Assembly: GCA_009778785.1 (NCBI GenBank)
Contig: WRFN01000003.1
Location: 62,001-126,000, forward strand
From: Betaproteobacteria bacterium
GTDB lineage: Bacteria; Pseudomonadota; Gammaproteobacteria; Burkholderiales; Casimicrobiaceae
Reading direction: 5' to 3'
DNA length: 64,000 nt
Shown: positions 26,469 through 36,456 of the stretch, piece after piece
How positions within the stretch are numbered: position 1 is the first letter of the stretch
Layout of the letters: each line of letters opens with the position of its first letter
The notes under the pieces: generated by a model
What the model saw: the letters and a program-made list of their open reading frames with translations, nothing else
The model's database searches: none
What the model was told of the DNA's origin: nothing
Translations under genes and position numbers: made by a program

Positions 26469-28778
26469 GTGATAACCCGTTGGTTTCTTTACCTTTCTTC
26501 CGTCATCCTGGGATTAGCCTTGGTGGCGGCGCTGCTGGGCGGTTTCGTCATCGCCCTGCTCTACCCGACGCTGCCCGATCTGGACGCGATCACCGACTAT
26601 CAGCCCAAAATCCCGCTGCGGGTCGTCTCCAGAGAAGGCGTCCTGCTGGGAGAGTTCGGCGAAGAACGGCGTTCCGTCGTCCACATCAACGAAGTTCCGC
26701 AAGTCCTCAAAAGCGCCATTCTGGCCGCTGAGGACGAAAGATTCTATTCGCATGGCGGCGTGGATTACCTTTCCATCCTGCGCGCCGTCATCGCCAATCT
26801 GACCTCAGACAAGCTTCAAGGCGGCGGCACCATCACCATGCAGGTCGCCCGCAATTTTTACCTGTCCCGGGAAAAAAAGCTGACGCGAAAACTGCGCGAA
26901 GCGTTGCTGGCGTGGAAGATCGAAGCCAACCTGTCGAAAGACCAGATCTTTGAGCTGTACATTAACCAGATCTTTTTAGGGCAGCGCGCCTACGGCTTCG
27001 CCTCCGCCACCCAGATCTACTTCGGCAAAAACCTCGCCGATATCACCCCGGCGGAAGCTGCGATGCTGGCCGGGCTGCCGGCGGCGCCCTCCAAGTACAA
27101 TCCTCTGGTCAACCTGCCCCTTGCCAAAGGGCGACAGGCTTACGTGCTGCGTCGGATGCACGAGCTGAAGTTTCTGGACGACGCCGCTTACAACACCGCC
27201 CTGAATCAACCGCTGGACATCCGCGTGCATTCGATCAGTTCTCAGGAACGCTCGGGGCTGCACGCCGAATACATCGCTGAAATGGCGCGTCAAAAAGCGT
27301 TCGAGGGTTACGGCAAGGACGCTTACACCAGCGGGCTGACCGTCTGGACGACGATCTCCGCCGAAATGCAGGCTGCCGCTTATCAAGCTGTTCGGCAAGG
27401 CGTGCTGGACTACGACCGCCGCCACGGTTACCGCGGCCCAGAAAGCTACATCAACCTGCCCGAGCCGCTCGTCGAAAACGATCCGGATCTCGTCGATCAA
27501 GCATTTCAAAACCTCACGGATCACGACAACCTGCTCGCTGCCATCGTCATCGACGCCAGCGCCGAGCAAGTTCGCGTCCTGATTTCCAACGGTACCATCA
27601 CCACCATCTCCGGCGCCGGTTTGCGTTTTGCCCAAACCTCGCTGCCGCCGAAAGCGCCGGCCAGTATCCGGTTGCGGCGCGGCGCCGTCGTTCGCGTCGC
27701 CCAAGACAACAAAGGCCAGTGGGCGATCAGCCAGTTGCCGCAGGCTGAGTCTTCGTTCATCGCCCTTCAGCCGCAGGACGGCTCGGTGCTGGCGCTGGTC
27801 GGCGGCTTCGATTTCGAGCGCAACCAGTTCAACCATGCTACTCAGGCCTTGCGTCAGCCGGGCTCGTCGTTCAAACCGTTCATCTACTCGGCGGCGCTGG
27901 AGAAAGGATTTTCACCGGCCACCGTGGTCAACGACGGACCGTTCTTCGTTCCCGCCGAAGAAGCCGGCGGCCAGGATTGGGAACCGAAAAATTACGGCGG
28001 CGAGTACGAAGGTCCGATGTCGCTGCGCACAGCGCTGGCCAAGTCGAAGAACCTGGTGGCCGTTCGCGTTTTGCAGGCGATCACGCCGCAATACGCTCAA
28101 GACTACATCACCAAGTTCGGCTTTCAGGCCAAGCAACACCCGCCCTACCTGACGATGGCGCTGGGCACCGGCTCGGCGACGCCGATGCAAATGGCGAGCG
28201 CCTACGCCGTTTTTGCCAACGGCGGTTTCCGTATCGACCCCAACTTCATCGACCATATCACCGATGCGCGCGGCAACACGATTTACACCCGCCCCGATCT
28301 GCCGAAGGGCGAAGCGCGGCAAGAAGCGATCGATCCGCGCAACGCTTTCATTATCACCACGATGCTGCGCGACGTCGTCGCCCGTGGCACCGCCGCCCGA
28401 GCGATGACGCTGAAACGCCACGACCTCGCCGGCAAAACCGGCACCACCAACGATTCGGTTGACGCCTGGTTCTGCGGCTACAACGCCAACCTGGTCGGCG
28501 TCTCCTGGATCGGCTTTGACCAACCGAAGTCCTTGGGCGCCCGCGAAACCGGCGCGGCGGCCGCGTTGCCGATCTGGATTACCTTCATGCAGACCGCACT
28601 CAAAAACGTGCCGGAAACCCCGCTCCCCCTGCCGCCGGGCGTCGTCTCCGTTCACATCGACCCGGAAACCGGGCAACGCAGCGACAAAAGTCCCGAGACC
28701 GAATGGTTCTACAGCGAATTCCAGCCGGAGGCCGCCTCGCCGCTGCAAAACAGTCGCTCGCTCGACCGGATTTTTTAG
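26469..28778 (+). CDS. mrcA: Penicillin-binding protein 1A (bifunctional)
   Basis: Polymerises and cross-links peptidoglycan from the inner membrane. The 769-residue protein starts at GTG, with a membrane anchor (SVILGLALVAALLGGFVIALL), a glycosyltransferase domain with ILAAEDERFYSHGGVDY and GGGTITMQVARNFYL, and a transpeptidase domain with catalytic S466 in SSFKPF (SxxK), KSKN and KTGTT. Being divergent from pilM is usual in Proteobacteria. The LpoA-like activator near 34 kb is its likely partner. Confidence 0.96.
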   Translation: MITRWFLYLSSVILGLALVAALLGGFVIALLYPTLPDLDAITDYQPKIPLRVVSREGVLLGEFGEERRSVVHINEVPQVLKSAILAAEDERFYSHGGVDYLSILRAVIANLTSDKLQGGGTITMQVARNFYLSREKKLTRKLREALLAWKIEANLSKDQIFELYINQIFLGQRAYGFASATQIYFGKNLADITPAEAAMLAGLPAAPSKYNPLVNLPLAKGRQAYVLRRMHELKFLDDAAYNTALNQPLDIRVHSISSQERSGLHAEYIAEMARQKAFEGYGKDAYTSGLTVWTTISAEMQAAAYQAVRQGVLDYDRRHGYRGPESYINLPEPLVENDPDLVDQAFQNLTDHDNLLAAIVIDASAEQVRVLISNGTITTISGAGLRFAQTSLPPKAPASIRLRRGAVVRVAQDNKGQWAISQLPQAESSFIALQPQDGSVLALVGGFDFERNQFNHATQALRQPGSSFKPFIYSAALEKGFSPATVVNDGPFFVPAEEAGGQDWEPKNYGGEYEGPMSLRTALAKSKNLVAVRVLQAITPQYAQDYITKFGFQAKQHPPYLTMALGTGSATPMQMASAYAVFANGGFRIDPNFIDHITDARGNTIYTRPDLPKGEARQEAIDPRNAFIITTMLRDVVARGTAARAMTLKRHDLAGKTGTTNDSVDAWFCGYNANLVGVSWIGFDQPKSLGARETGAAAALPIWITFMQTALKNVPETPLPLPPGVVSVHIDPETGQRSDKSPETEWFYSEFQPEAASPLQNSRSLDRIF

Positions 28779-28785
28779 AGCGAAA

Positions 28786-29418
28786 ATGACGCGCCACCAC
28801 CGTTTCGGCCGTTCAGGACAAGAAACCCGAACGGAACAACAACAACGCGCCCGCATCGCTCAGGCGGCGGCGGTGTTGATTCTCGAACACGGGCTTGCCG
28901 ACTGGCACGACGCCAAACGCAAAGCCGCCCGCCAGTTGTTGTTGCCGGAGAACAGCGCGCTGCCCGACAACGATGAAATCGAAGCCGCGCTCTTTGAACA
29001 CCAATCACTGTTCGGTGGCGACGCCCACGCTTCACAGTTGCGCGCCCGCCGACTGCAAGCGCTGGTTTGGATGGAACGCCTCGCCGCTTTTTCGCCGAAA
29101 CTCTACGGCGCGCTCGCCGATGGTTGGGGCGGCGAGCATCAAGATATTCGTCTCGAACTGATCGCCGAAGACTCCAAAGCGGTGGAACTGCGATTGATCG
29201 ACGGCGGCATTCGCTACGCGCCCGTCTCCGACACCGTTTTCGCCAAAGGCGCTGCCGAAAACGTCCTCCTGCGAGTCAGCGACGGCAACAGCGAAGTCTT
29301 GCTGCGCATCCATACGCCGACCGCTCAACGCCAACAACAGCGCGCCACCCACCGCTCGCTGGATCACAAGGCGTTGAAGGCGTTGCTGGTGTCAGGGGTC
29401 AGGGATCAACAGGCGTAG
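28786..29418 (+). CDS. Conserved hypothetical protein (nucleotidyltransferase-like family)
   Basis: A 210-residue protein whose middle, AKRKAARQLLLPENSALPDNDEIEAALFEHQSLF, matches a proteobacterial family of unknown function sometimes annotated as a nucleotidyltransferase or mislabelled as a MurC ligase. I see no ATP-binding motif supporting ligase activity. The start ATG seven bases after the mrcA stop was chosen; the frame is open further upstream only inside mrcA. It may be co-transcribed with mrcA. The C-terminal ~50 residues are poorly conserved and basic. Confidence 0.7.
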   Translation: MTRHHRFGRSGQETRTEQQQRARIAQAAAVLILEHGLADWHDAKRKAARQLLLPENSALPDNDEIEAALFEHQSLFGGDAHASQLRARRLQALVWMERLAAFSPKLYGALADGWGGEHQDIRLELIAEDSKAVELRLIDGGIRYAPVSDTVFAKGAAENVLLRVSDGNSEVLLRIHTPTAQRQQQRATHRSLDHKALKALLVSGVRDQQA

Positions 29419-29495
29419 GCTAGGTAGAGCGAAGCGAAATCCAGCAGTATTGCGCGCAAGCAAAATGGATGCTGGGATTGTGCTACACCAGCGAC

Positions 29496-29945
29496 TCAAT
29501 CAGGAGCATCTTGCCGTTCATCTCGCTTCTTGCTCAACCCGAATTTTGCCTCAATGAGGTACACGGCAGCGGGAATGCCAAACAAAAAACAAAAAAACAA
29601 AGCGTTCACAATGGAAGGTTGGCTGCGTGACCCTTTCCAGAAAGAGCCTTCGGAAAGTTCATGACCCAGATAAAACAGCGCCACGACAAGTACGCCCGAA
29701 GCGATCAGGCTACCGAAGAATTGGGCAACACGCCCCTTCGTAAAGCAGGCAACAGCAATGGCCAAACACAGCAAGGCAAAAACACAAAAGTGTGGCGCCT
29801 TGCCTTCAGGTGGCCCAGTCAATGCAATCAGGAGCATCACGACTCCAAACAAACCCGTAACGAACGCCAAAAGCAATCTGGCGCCAAAGCCCAAAGAGCG
29901 CAACTGCGCCAGCAACCTCAATCTTGATTCCAGCATCTCCCACAT
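29496..29945 (-). CDS. Hypothetical membrane protein
   Basis: A 149-residue protein with four hydrophobic segments: about 22-43 (LLLAFVTGLFGVVMLLIAL), 50-67 (FCVFALLCLAIAVACF), 75-93 (FFGSLIASGVLVVALFYLG) and 112-128 (ALFFCFLFGIPAAVYLI). The C terminus is charged (KKRDERQDAPD). I recognise no family, and the gene is alone between mrcA's companion and a repeat-bearing gap, so its expression and role are open. Confidence 0.6.
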   Translation of the reverse strand: MWEMLESRLRLLAQLRSLGFGARLLLAFVTGLFGVVMLLIALTGPPEGKAPHFCVFALLCLAIAVACFTKGRVAQFFGSLIASGVLVVALFYLGHELSEGSFWKGSRSQPSIVNALFFCFLFGIPAAVYLIEAKFGLSKKRDERQDAPD

Positions 29946-30036
29946 GATTTCAGTCCTTTGGCAGATACAAACTCATCACTGTGAAGCATCGGCTCGTTGG
30001 AGTTCACTGCGCCATCCGCGTGTATGGGCTAAAAGC

Positions 30037-30113
30037 GGGACGCCGTGGGCGGCGTCCCCTACGATTCCTTACCCGTTGTATTGATTTGCGGGCGACCACA
30101 GGTCGCCCCTACA
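30037..30113. repeat. Two tandem palindromic hairpin elements
   Basis: The first hairpin pairs GGGACGCC with GGCGTCCC, the second GGGCGACC with GGTCGCCC; both end in CCCTAC. They are 30 bases apart and belong to the same style of intergenic palindrome as 2172-2193 and 48445-48475. The ~200-base gap between the membrane protein and hemB shows no gene. Confidence 0.5.
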
Positions 30114-30144
30114 TGATCCCTGATGCCTGACACCCGGATCCCTG

Positions 30145-31281
<1,137 letters not shown>

Positions 31282-31282
31282 C

Positions 31283-31402
31283 TATCATAGAGGAGGACGG
31301 TAACGTCTCCCGCTTTTCTCCCTGAGCGGGTGCCTGCTCCCTATAGCAATAGGGAGCGGCTTAGACCCCGGATCACTCCCCTTGGTGCCGGGGTCTTTCT
31401 TT
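31283..31402 (+). ncRNA. Candidate structured small RNA
   Basis: Four hairpins follow each other without a reading frame: GGAGGACG-GTAA-CGTCTCC (31292-31310), CCCGC/GCGGG with a CT-rich loop (about 31309-31330), a perfect nine-base stem GCTCCCTAT-AGCA-ATAGGGAGC (31336-31357), and a terminator GACCCCGG/CCGGGGTC followed by TTTCTTT (31364-31402). A TATCAT box at 31283-31288 could be the -10. Three CTCCC motifs lie in loops or strands. It sits in the divergent-looking gap between hemB and tusA, both read on the other strand. I cannot assign a known RNA family. Confidence 0.45.
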
Positions 31403-31422
31403 GCCTGAAGTTTTTGTTGTTT

Positions 31423-31680
31423 TTATTTTCGTTGCAGCACGAATCCGAAAATGCCGTCCATTTTTTCGCTAAACACCAACAACGCATTACCACTCTGTCG
31501 TGCAAACGATTGAAAGTCGCCGACGCTGCCGGGATCGGTGGCGATGATGCGCAGCTTCTGCCCAGACACCATTTCGTTCAAGGTTCTTTTCGCGCGCAGA
31601 ATCGGCAGCGGGCATTTCAACCCGCAAGTATCGACTTCCCGATCCACTGCCATTTCAAACGCCGAGAGCGACGAATTCAT
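31423..31680 (-). CDS. tusA: TusA/SirA family sulfur-carrier protein
   Basis: An 85-residue protein with the family motif [15 protein letters not shown]; Cys23 before the proline is the persulfide-carrying residue. It may pass sulfur to tRNA thiolation or molybdenum cofactor pathways. A second cysteine, Cys19, precedes the motif. The ATG overlaps the rfaE2 stop (ATGA), putting it at the end of the heptose/envelope operon. Confidence 0.88.
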   Translation of the reverse strand: MNSSLSAFEMAVDREVDTCGLKCPLPILRAKRTLNEMVSGQKLRIIATDPGSVGDFQSFARQSGNALLVFSEKMDGIFGFVLQRK

Positions 31681-32180
31681 GATGACGCGCCGCTCGCGCG
31701 GATGCGGTCAACCAGCGCCGTCGTTGAGCGTTGAAACTGAAAGGGAATGGCAACAAAACGGCCGCCGTGCGTGATAACTTCGGCAGCGCCCGCCGTCGTG
31801 GTCGCCGAATAATCGCCGCCTTTGACCAGCACATCCGGCATCACCCGCACAATCAGCGCTAGCGGCGTATCGTCGTCGAACGGCACAACAAGATCGACAC
31901 ACGCCAGCGCCGCCAACACCGCCATCCGGTCTTCCAGTGTATTGAGCGGCCTGTCGCTACCCTTGTTCAGGCGACGCACCGAAGCGTCGCTGTTGACCGC
32001 CACCACCAGCGCCGCGCCTAATTGCCGCGCCTGCTCCAGATACGTCACGTGGCCGCGATGCAACACATCAAACACGCCGTTGGTCAGCACCAGCGGACGC
32101 GGCAAGAGCGCGATACGCGCCGACGCCTCGTCGGCTCCAACCATCTTGGCAGGATAGCGCGGCGCCGGCAAGTCGATCAT
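31677..32180 (-). CDS. rfaE2: D-glycero-beta-D-manno-heptose 1-phosphate adenylyltransferase
   Basis: Transfers AMP to heptose 1-phosphate to form ADP-heptose for the lipopolysaccharide core. This 167-residue protein is the stand-alone C-terminal (HldE-C) half of the E. coli fusion. It has the cytidylyltransferase signature [18 protein letters not shown] with Hx[14 protein letters not shown] and KGGDY. It overlaps dolP and tusA by four bases each. Confidence 0.93.
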   Translation of the reverse strand: MIDLPAPRYPAKMVGADEASARIALLPRPLVLTNGVFDVLHRGHVTYLEQARQLGAALVVAVNSDASVRRLNKGSDRPLNTLEDRMAVLAALACVDLVVPFDDDTPLALIVRVMPDVLVKGGDYSATTTAGAAEVITHGGRFVAIPFQFQRSTTALVDRIRASGASS

Positions 32181-32785
32181 GGGGTCTCGCTGTACTCGAA
32201 AATGCGAACGACGCGCTTGACGCCACTCGTCTTGCGCGCGATTTCGATAGCCTGATCGCCTTCTTCCTTCTTGACGATCCCCATCAGATAAACGATGCCG
32301 CGCTCGGTGACCACCTTGATGTGCGTCGGCGAAAACTGGCTGTCAACGAAGCGCGTTTTTACCTTCGACGTAATGTAGCTGTCGTTAGCGCGCGACGACA
32401 ATTCCGATACCGGCCCGATCATCAACTCATTCTGAACCGCACGCACCCGATCTTCGTTGCGGGCAATTTGCGCCGCGCCATCGGAAGTGGCCTGATCGGG
32501 CACCTCGCCGGTCAACAGAATAATACCGTTATAGCTTGCGACGCCGACGTGCACTTTGTCGCCGTATTTGTCGTTGATCTTCAGAAAAACCGACGTGCTC
32601 ATCGTCGTATCGTCGAGTTGGGAACCGGTGGTACGGCGATCCGTTGCCACCACCACGCCGGTCGTCGCCGCCGCGCCCACCAGAAGCGGCGCGCAGCCCG
32701 ACATCGGCACAACGACCAACACCGCTGCCGTCAACGCCATGAACGGCGTCGCCCACTGCCGGGACTGAGAGATTTTTTCCATCAT
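32177..32785 (-). CDS. dolP: Dual BON-domain outer-membrane lipoprotein (DolP-like)
   Basis: A 202-residue lipoprotein with a signal peptide ending MSGC, then two BON domains (about 58-125 and 130-200), each with the central glycine motif (GIILLTGEV and GIVYLMGIV). E. coli DolP supports outer-membrane integrity and amidase activation at the division site. Here it lies between the GmhA/DiaA-like gene and rfaE2, overlapping both, an arrangement that parallels diaA-dolP in E. coli. Confidence 0.92.
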   Translation of the reverse strand: MMEKISQSRQWATPFMALTAAVLVVVPMSGCAPLLVGAAATTGVVVATDRRTTGSQLDDTTMSTSVFLKINDKYGDKVHVGVASYNGIILLTGEVPDQATSDGAAQIARNEDRVRAVQNELMIGPVSELSSRANDSYITSKVKTRFVDSQFSPTHIKVVTERGIVYLMGIVKKEEGDQAIEIARKTSGVKRVVRIFEYSETP

Positions 32786-33390
32786 CCTTCTTCTCCAAGT
32801 AAATGAACATCAATCGCATCGCACAAACAATGGAGTATGAGCAAATGCACTTCCTGAATCCGCGCCGTGCGCGTGTGCGGCACACACAAATGCACATCCG
32901 CCGCCGACAACATTCCGCCGATGGCGCCGCCGCCCCTGCCGGTGAGCGCGACAATGCGCATCTCGCGCTCCTGCGCGGCGGCAATCGCGCGAATGACGTT
33001 GCCGGAATTGCCGGAGGTTGACGAGGCCAGCAACACGTCGCCGCGAATGCCGAGCGCGCGCACCTGCTTTTCAAAAATCGCGTCAAAAGAATAATCGTTG
33101 CCGACCGCCGTCAGAATCGACGTGTCCGTCGTCAACGCAATCGCTCGCAACTCCGGCCGCTCGCGCTCAAAGCGTCCGACCAGTTCGGCGGCAAAATGCT
33201 GCGCGTCCGCCGCCGAGCCGCCGTTGCCGCACGCCAGAATTTTACCGTCGGCCAGCAGACACTCCGTCATCAACTGTCCGGCGCGCGCAATTTCCGGCGC
33301 CAGCAGCGCCGCCGCTTCCTCTTTCAGGCGGGCGCTGTCCAGAAAATGATCAACAATGCGCTTTTCAAAATCTTGTTGCTCAAAATCCAT
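32782..33390 (-). CDS. SIS-domain protein, GmhA/DiaA family
   Basis: A 202-residue sugar-isomerase-fold protein: [48 protein letters not shown] and [10 protein letters not shown]. In E. coli the paralogues are GmhA (sedoheptulose 7-phosphate isomerase) and DiaA (DnaA-binding initiator). The yraN/dolP context recalls DiaA, while the rfaE2 neighbour favours heptose synthesis; sequence alone does not decide. The start [11 protein letters not shown] was preferred; an ATG three codons upstream is an alternative. Confidence 0.85.
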   Translation of the reverse strand: MDFEQQDFEKRIVDHFLDSARLKEEAAALLAPEIARAGQLMTECLLADGKILACGNGGSAADAQHFAAELVGRFERERPELRAIALTTDTSILTAVGNDYSFDAIFEKQVRALGIRGDVLLASSTSGNSGNVIRAIAAAQEREMRIVALTGRGGGAIGGMLSAADVHLCVPHTRTARIQEVHLLILHCLCDAIDVHLLGEEG

Positions 33391-33430
33391 TCCCGCCATC
33401 CTTGGTTCCGTCATCTTCAAAGTATGTAGG

Positions 33431-33814
33431 CTAACGCGAAGCGTGCAAAATGTCACGCTGCCAATGCAACCGTCCGGCATCGAGCGTATCCAGCAGAATC
33501 GCATCGAAGCGGCACGGCGGCTCCTGCCCCAACTCCGCCAGATAACACTGCGCCGCCCGCCACAACCGCTGCTGCTTCTGCGCCGAGATGCTGGCCACCG
33601 CCCCGCCATACGTCGATGACCCGCGCAACCTGACCTCAACGAACACCAGCGCCCCTCCGTCACGCGCGATGATGTCGATTTCGCCGTAACGGTTGCGCAC
33701 GTTGCGCGCCACTACGATCAAACCTTGCCGCGCCAAAAAATCCGCCGCCAACGCTTCCGCCTCGCGACCCCGCTGCTGACCGGCCAGCGCACGAGCGTGC
33801 GTTCCCTCAGTCAT
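33431..33814 (-). CDS. yraN: YraN family protein (UPF0102, endonuclease-like fold)
   Basis: A 127-residue protein with the family features [40 protein letters not shown] and a restriction-endonuclease-like D/E-x-K pattern. No activity is established for the family. The start overlaps the 3' end of the lpoA-like gene by eight bases, and the next gene follows after 40 bases. Confidence 0.9.
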   Translation of the reverse strand: MTEGTHARALAGQQRGREAEALAADFLARQGLIVVARNVRNRYGEIDIIARDGGALVFVEVRLRGSSTYGGAVASISAQKQQRLWRAAQCYLAELGQEPPCRFDAILLDTLDAGRLHWQRDILHASR

Positions 33815-35126
33815 GCGGCGAAACCTTCTCCACCGGTAACGGCTCTTTCAACTCCGTCGGCGGCGCTTCTTTCGGCGGCTTTTCTGCTTTTTCTTTCCCG
33901 TCTTTTTCTTTTTTGGATTTTTCTTTCCCCACCGGCTGTAACTCCAACGGCTGCAAGCGGCCATCCTTGAACTCCGCCAACTGTCCGGTACGCATCAAGC
34001 CTTCCTTGCGACCGAAGCGCAAGCTGCCGGTCGCCCCTTCGAGCGACATCGCCATCGGCAAACCATCCGTGAAAGCCTCCGCCGTCTGAAAAGCATCGTA
34101 ACCCAGCGCATACAGCCGCGCTACCGCCGGGGCTGTCGGCAAGGTCGGCAACGCCTTGAACCGCGCCGCTTGCGGCGTCACCAGCCAGGGAATTTCGACA
34201 ACTCGCAATCCTTCGAGCGCCGCCGCTTCAAACTGTTCCTGCCGCTGATAAATGTGGCCGCTGGCGTAAGTCGGCCAAGCTTTTGTTTGTGTGCGCGCCA
34301 GCGCCGCGTCGTTGCCTTCCACCGCCAACACCACCACCGAGGGCGACAGCGCCTCCAATTGCGCCTTCACCTTCGCCACATCGTCCGCCGAGAAAATCAC
34401 CCGCTCCGGCGCCTTCTCGCCCAAATGCAACCATTCGTCGATGAACGCATCGGCGAAACGCTTCATCAACGGCGTTTCGTTGCTCAACACCACCGGCGTT
34501 CCGTCACGCCTCTCGATAAAAATTTCGCGCGCCAGATAGCGCGCGTCGCTCTCCACCGTCAATGTCAACGCAAACAAGTTGGACGGCAACTTCGCATCCT
34601 CCACCTCGAACTGCGTCAGCGAAATCGTCCAGGCCAGCGGGGGCATTGCCAGCAAGGTTTTCAGATCGTCGCGCACCAGCGGCCCCACGATCACCGACAC
34701 CCCAGCGTCCGTCGCCTGCTGAAAAGCGGCGGCCACATCGCCGTCGCCGTGCTCGATCACCAGGCACGAATCCTTCGCGTGCGCCGCTTCGGCGGCGGCC
34801 ATGAACCCCACCTCCACCACCTGCGCCGCGCCGCCGTAAAGTGGCGATTTGCCCGGCAAAATCAGCGCAATCGTCGCCTTCGCGTTTGTTTTCGTTGCTG
34901 CCTTAGGCGACGGCGTGGTTTTTGACGGTGACGTCGAGCGCTTCCCGGCCGACGGCGCTTTGCCGCCGTGCTGCGCCTCCACCGCGTCGAGCCGTTCCTG
35001 TACCGAGGGTTCCGGCGAAGACCAACCGGCGTCGCCCGCAGGCGGCTGCGGCTGCGCCACCGCCCACGCTGCAAACAACGCGAAGAACAGCGCTAGAATG
35101 GCGTTTGCTCTTAACACCTTAACCAT
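33807..35126 (-). CDS. Penicillin-binding protein activator (LpoA-like, periplasmic-binding fold)
   Basis: A 439-residue exported protein with a signal peptide ([16 protein letters not shown], no lipobox cysteine), a linker rich in Pro, Lys and Thr, then a type 1 periplasmic-binding-protein fold from about residue 85 ([36 protein letters not shown]). The C terminus is an unusual low-complexity Lys/Glu/Pro tail. E. coli LpoA is an outer-membrane lipoprotein that stimulates PBP1A; the lack of a lipobox here is a difference. Divergent from rsmI, as in E. coli. Confidence 0.82.
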   Translation of the reverse strand: MVKVLRANAILALFFALFAAWAVAQPQPPAGDAGWSSPEPSVQERLDAVEAQHGGKAPSAGKRSTSPSKTTPSPKAATKTNAKATIALILPGKSPLYGGAAQVVEVGFMAAAEAAHAKDSCLVIEHGDGDVAAAFQQATDAGVSVIVGPLVRDDLKTLLAMPPLAWTISLTQFEVEDAKLPSNLFALTLTVESDARYLAREIFIERRDGTPVVLSNETPLMKRFADAFIDEWLHLGEKAPERVIFSADDVAKVKAQLEALSPSVVVLAVEGNDAALARTQTKAWPTYASGHIYQRQEQFEAAALEGLRVVEIPWLVTPQAARFKALPTLPTAPAVARLYALGYDAFQTAEAFTDGLPMAMSLEGATGSLRFGRKEGLMRTGQLAEFKDGRLQPLELQPVGKEKSKKEKDGKEKAEKPPKEAPPTELKEPLPVEKVSPHD

Positions 35127-35162
35127 TCTTGTCTTTTTTCTGTCGTCGCCGACGCCATACTC

Positions 35163-36089
35163 ATGTCCCACGATTCTGCTATTCCCTCTGATCCCGCCGC
35201 GCCGATTCATTCCGCCGCCGTGTCCGCACGTATCTTCCGCGCCGAAAAAAGCACATTATATGTGCTGGCTACCCCTCTTGGAAACTTGCGTGACATCACC
35301 TTGCGCGCGCTCGACATCCTCGGTTCCGCCGACATCATTCTTGCCGAAGACACCCGCGTCTCCGCCAAACTGCTTACCCACTACGGCATCAAAGCGCCGC
35401 TTCGCGCCCTGCACGAACACAACGAACGCAAAAGCGCCGCCGCCATCATTGACCTTCTGCAACAAGGCCACAGCATCGCCCTCATCAGCGATGCCGGCAC
35501 CCCCGCCGTCAGCGACCCGGGCGCAAGACTGGTCGCCGCCGTTCGCGCCGCCGCGCTTCCGGTCGTGCCGATCCCCGGCCCGTGCGCCTTGATCACCGCC
35601 ATCTCCGCCGCCGGATTGAACGCCGAACACTTCTACTTTGCCGGATTTCTTCCCGTGCCCACCAAAGCGCGCCGCGCCCAATTGGAAACGTTGCGCGCAC
35701 TTGACGCCGCCTTGATTTTTTACGAAGCGCCGCACCGCATCCGCCACACTTTGAGCGATCTGACGCAAGCTTTCCAAGAACCGCGCGACCTCATCATCGC
35801 TCGCGAACTCACCAAAACCTTTGAAACCGTTCAACGCCTCCCGCTCGCCGATGCTGTCGCCTGGCTCGACGAACACCCCGATACCGAACGCGGCGAACTC
35901 GTTCTCATCGTTGATACCGCCGCCACCGCAAAACCGCGCGACACCACCCCCGACGAAGCAGCCTTGGCGCGCTGGCTCCCGGCACTGCTCGAAGAACTGC
36001 CCCCCGCCCGCGCCGCTCGCGTCGCCGCGCAAGCAACGGGAATTCCGCGCAGCACGATCTACGAGAAAATCAAGGAGCGAAAAGGGTAA
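35163..36089 (+). CDS. rsmI: 16S rRNA (cytidine1402-2'-O)-methyltransferase
   Basis: SAM-dependent tetrapyrrole-methylase-fold enzyme of 308 residues: LYVLATPLGNLRDITLRAL, ILAEDTRVSAKLL, LISDAGTPAVSDPGARLV and VPIPGPCALITAISAAG. The C-terminal helix-turn-helix-like part ends PRSTIYEKIKERKG. The first 30 residues are longer than usual, and a later start is possible. It marks the left border of the accessory island; the CRISPR-Cas locus begins about 230 bases downstream. Confidence 0.95.
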   Translation: MSHDSAIPSDPAAPIHSAAVSARIFRAEKSTLYVLATPLGNLRDITLRALDILGSADIILAEDTRVSAKLLTHYGIKAPLRALHEHNERKSAAAIIDLLQQGHSIALISDAGTPAVSDPGARLVAAVRAAALPVVPIPGPCALITAISAAGLNAEHFYFAGFLPVPTKARRAQLETLRALDAALIFYEAPHRIRHTLSDLTQAFQEPRDLIIARELTKTFETVQRLPLADAVAWLDEHPDTERGELVLIVDTAATAKPRDTTPDEAALARWLPALLEELPPARAARVAAQATGIPRSTIYEKIKERKG

Positions 36090-36222
36090 AATCCCCGAAT
36101 CTTGCCAACTGGCAGTGCTGCAATGTTTCCCCTTCTTCAAATGAGGAAACTCACAGAGGTTGTGCAGCTTTCGCTTTTCGAGGTAGTAAATTTACACTTT
36201 TTAAAAGTGTATGCCTAAACCA

Positions 36223-36301
36223 TTAACGGGTAAGCGTTTCCGCTTATCTTGGCGTTGCATTGCTTTACTTTATATTGAGTTTTCCTACTGTTGCCCGTTA
36301 A
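36223..36301. repeat. Nested inverted repeats between rsmI and tracrRNA
   Basis: TTAACGGG (36223-36230) faces CCCGTTAA (36294-36301) across 63 bases. Inside, adjoining the left arm, is a hairpin TAAGCG-TTTC-CGCTTA (36231-36246). A further palindrome ACACTTTTTAAAAGTGT lies just upstream near 36194-36210. No reading frame covers this gap. It lies directly after the tracrRNA terminator in the direction of tracrRNA transcription. Confidence 0.5.
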
Positions 36302-36321
36302 ACTAGCAACATAGACGACAC

Positions 36322-36421
36322 AGAAAAGAGACAGCCCGATAGGTTTCCCTGTCGGGCTGTGGATACAGAATCTTTCGATTCTTTATTGTAGTAACGGCTC
36401 TCACCTCGGATTACCACAACG
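36322..36421 (-). ncRNA. tracrRNA of the type II-C locus
   Basis: Read on the minus strand, 36420-36385 is an anti-repeat. AATCCGAGGTGAGAG is complementary to the core of the crRNA repeat and ACTACAAT pairs with its 5' end, with a mismatched bulge between. It is followed by TAAAGAATCGAAAGATTCT, whose AGAATC-GAAA-GATTCT hairpin is the nexus, then by a terminator hairpin (36360-36331, ACAGCCCGA/TCGGGCTGT) and CTCTTTTC. Order and sequence around GCCGTTACTACAATAA closely follow the N. meningitidis tracrRNA as I remember it. Ends are predicted from the promoter and terminator. Confidence 0.9.
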
Positions 36422-36427
36422 GTTGAA

Positions 36428-36456
36428 ATTATAAAAGGATATCTCATGAAAAGCAA
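36428..36456 (-). promoter_or_regulatory. tracrRNA promoter overlapping the cas9 start
   Basis: On the minus strand TTGCTT and a perfect TATAAT are 17 bases apart. The predicted start falls at about 36421, immediately before the anti-repeat. The -35 lies inside cas9 codons 2-4, the spacer covers the cas9 ATG and ribosome site, and the -10 lies upstream of it. RNA polymerase here and translation or transcription of cas9 therefore share the same bases. Confidence 0.7.
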
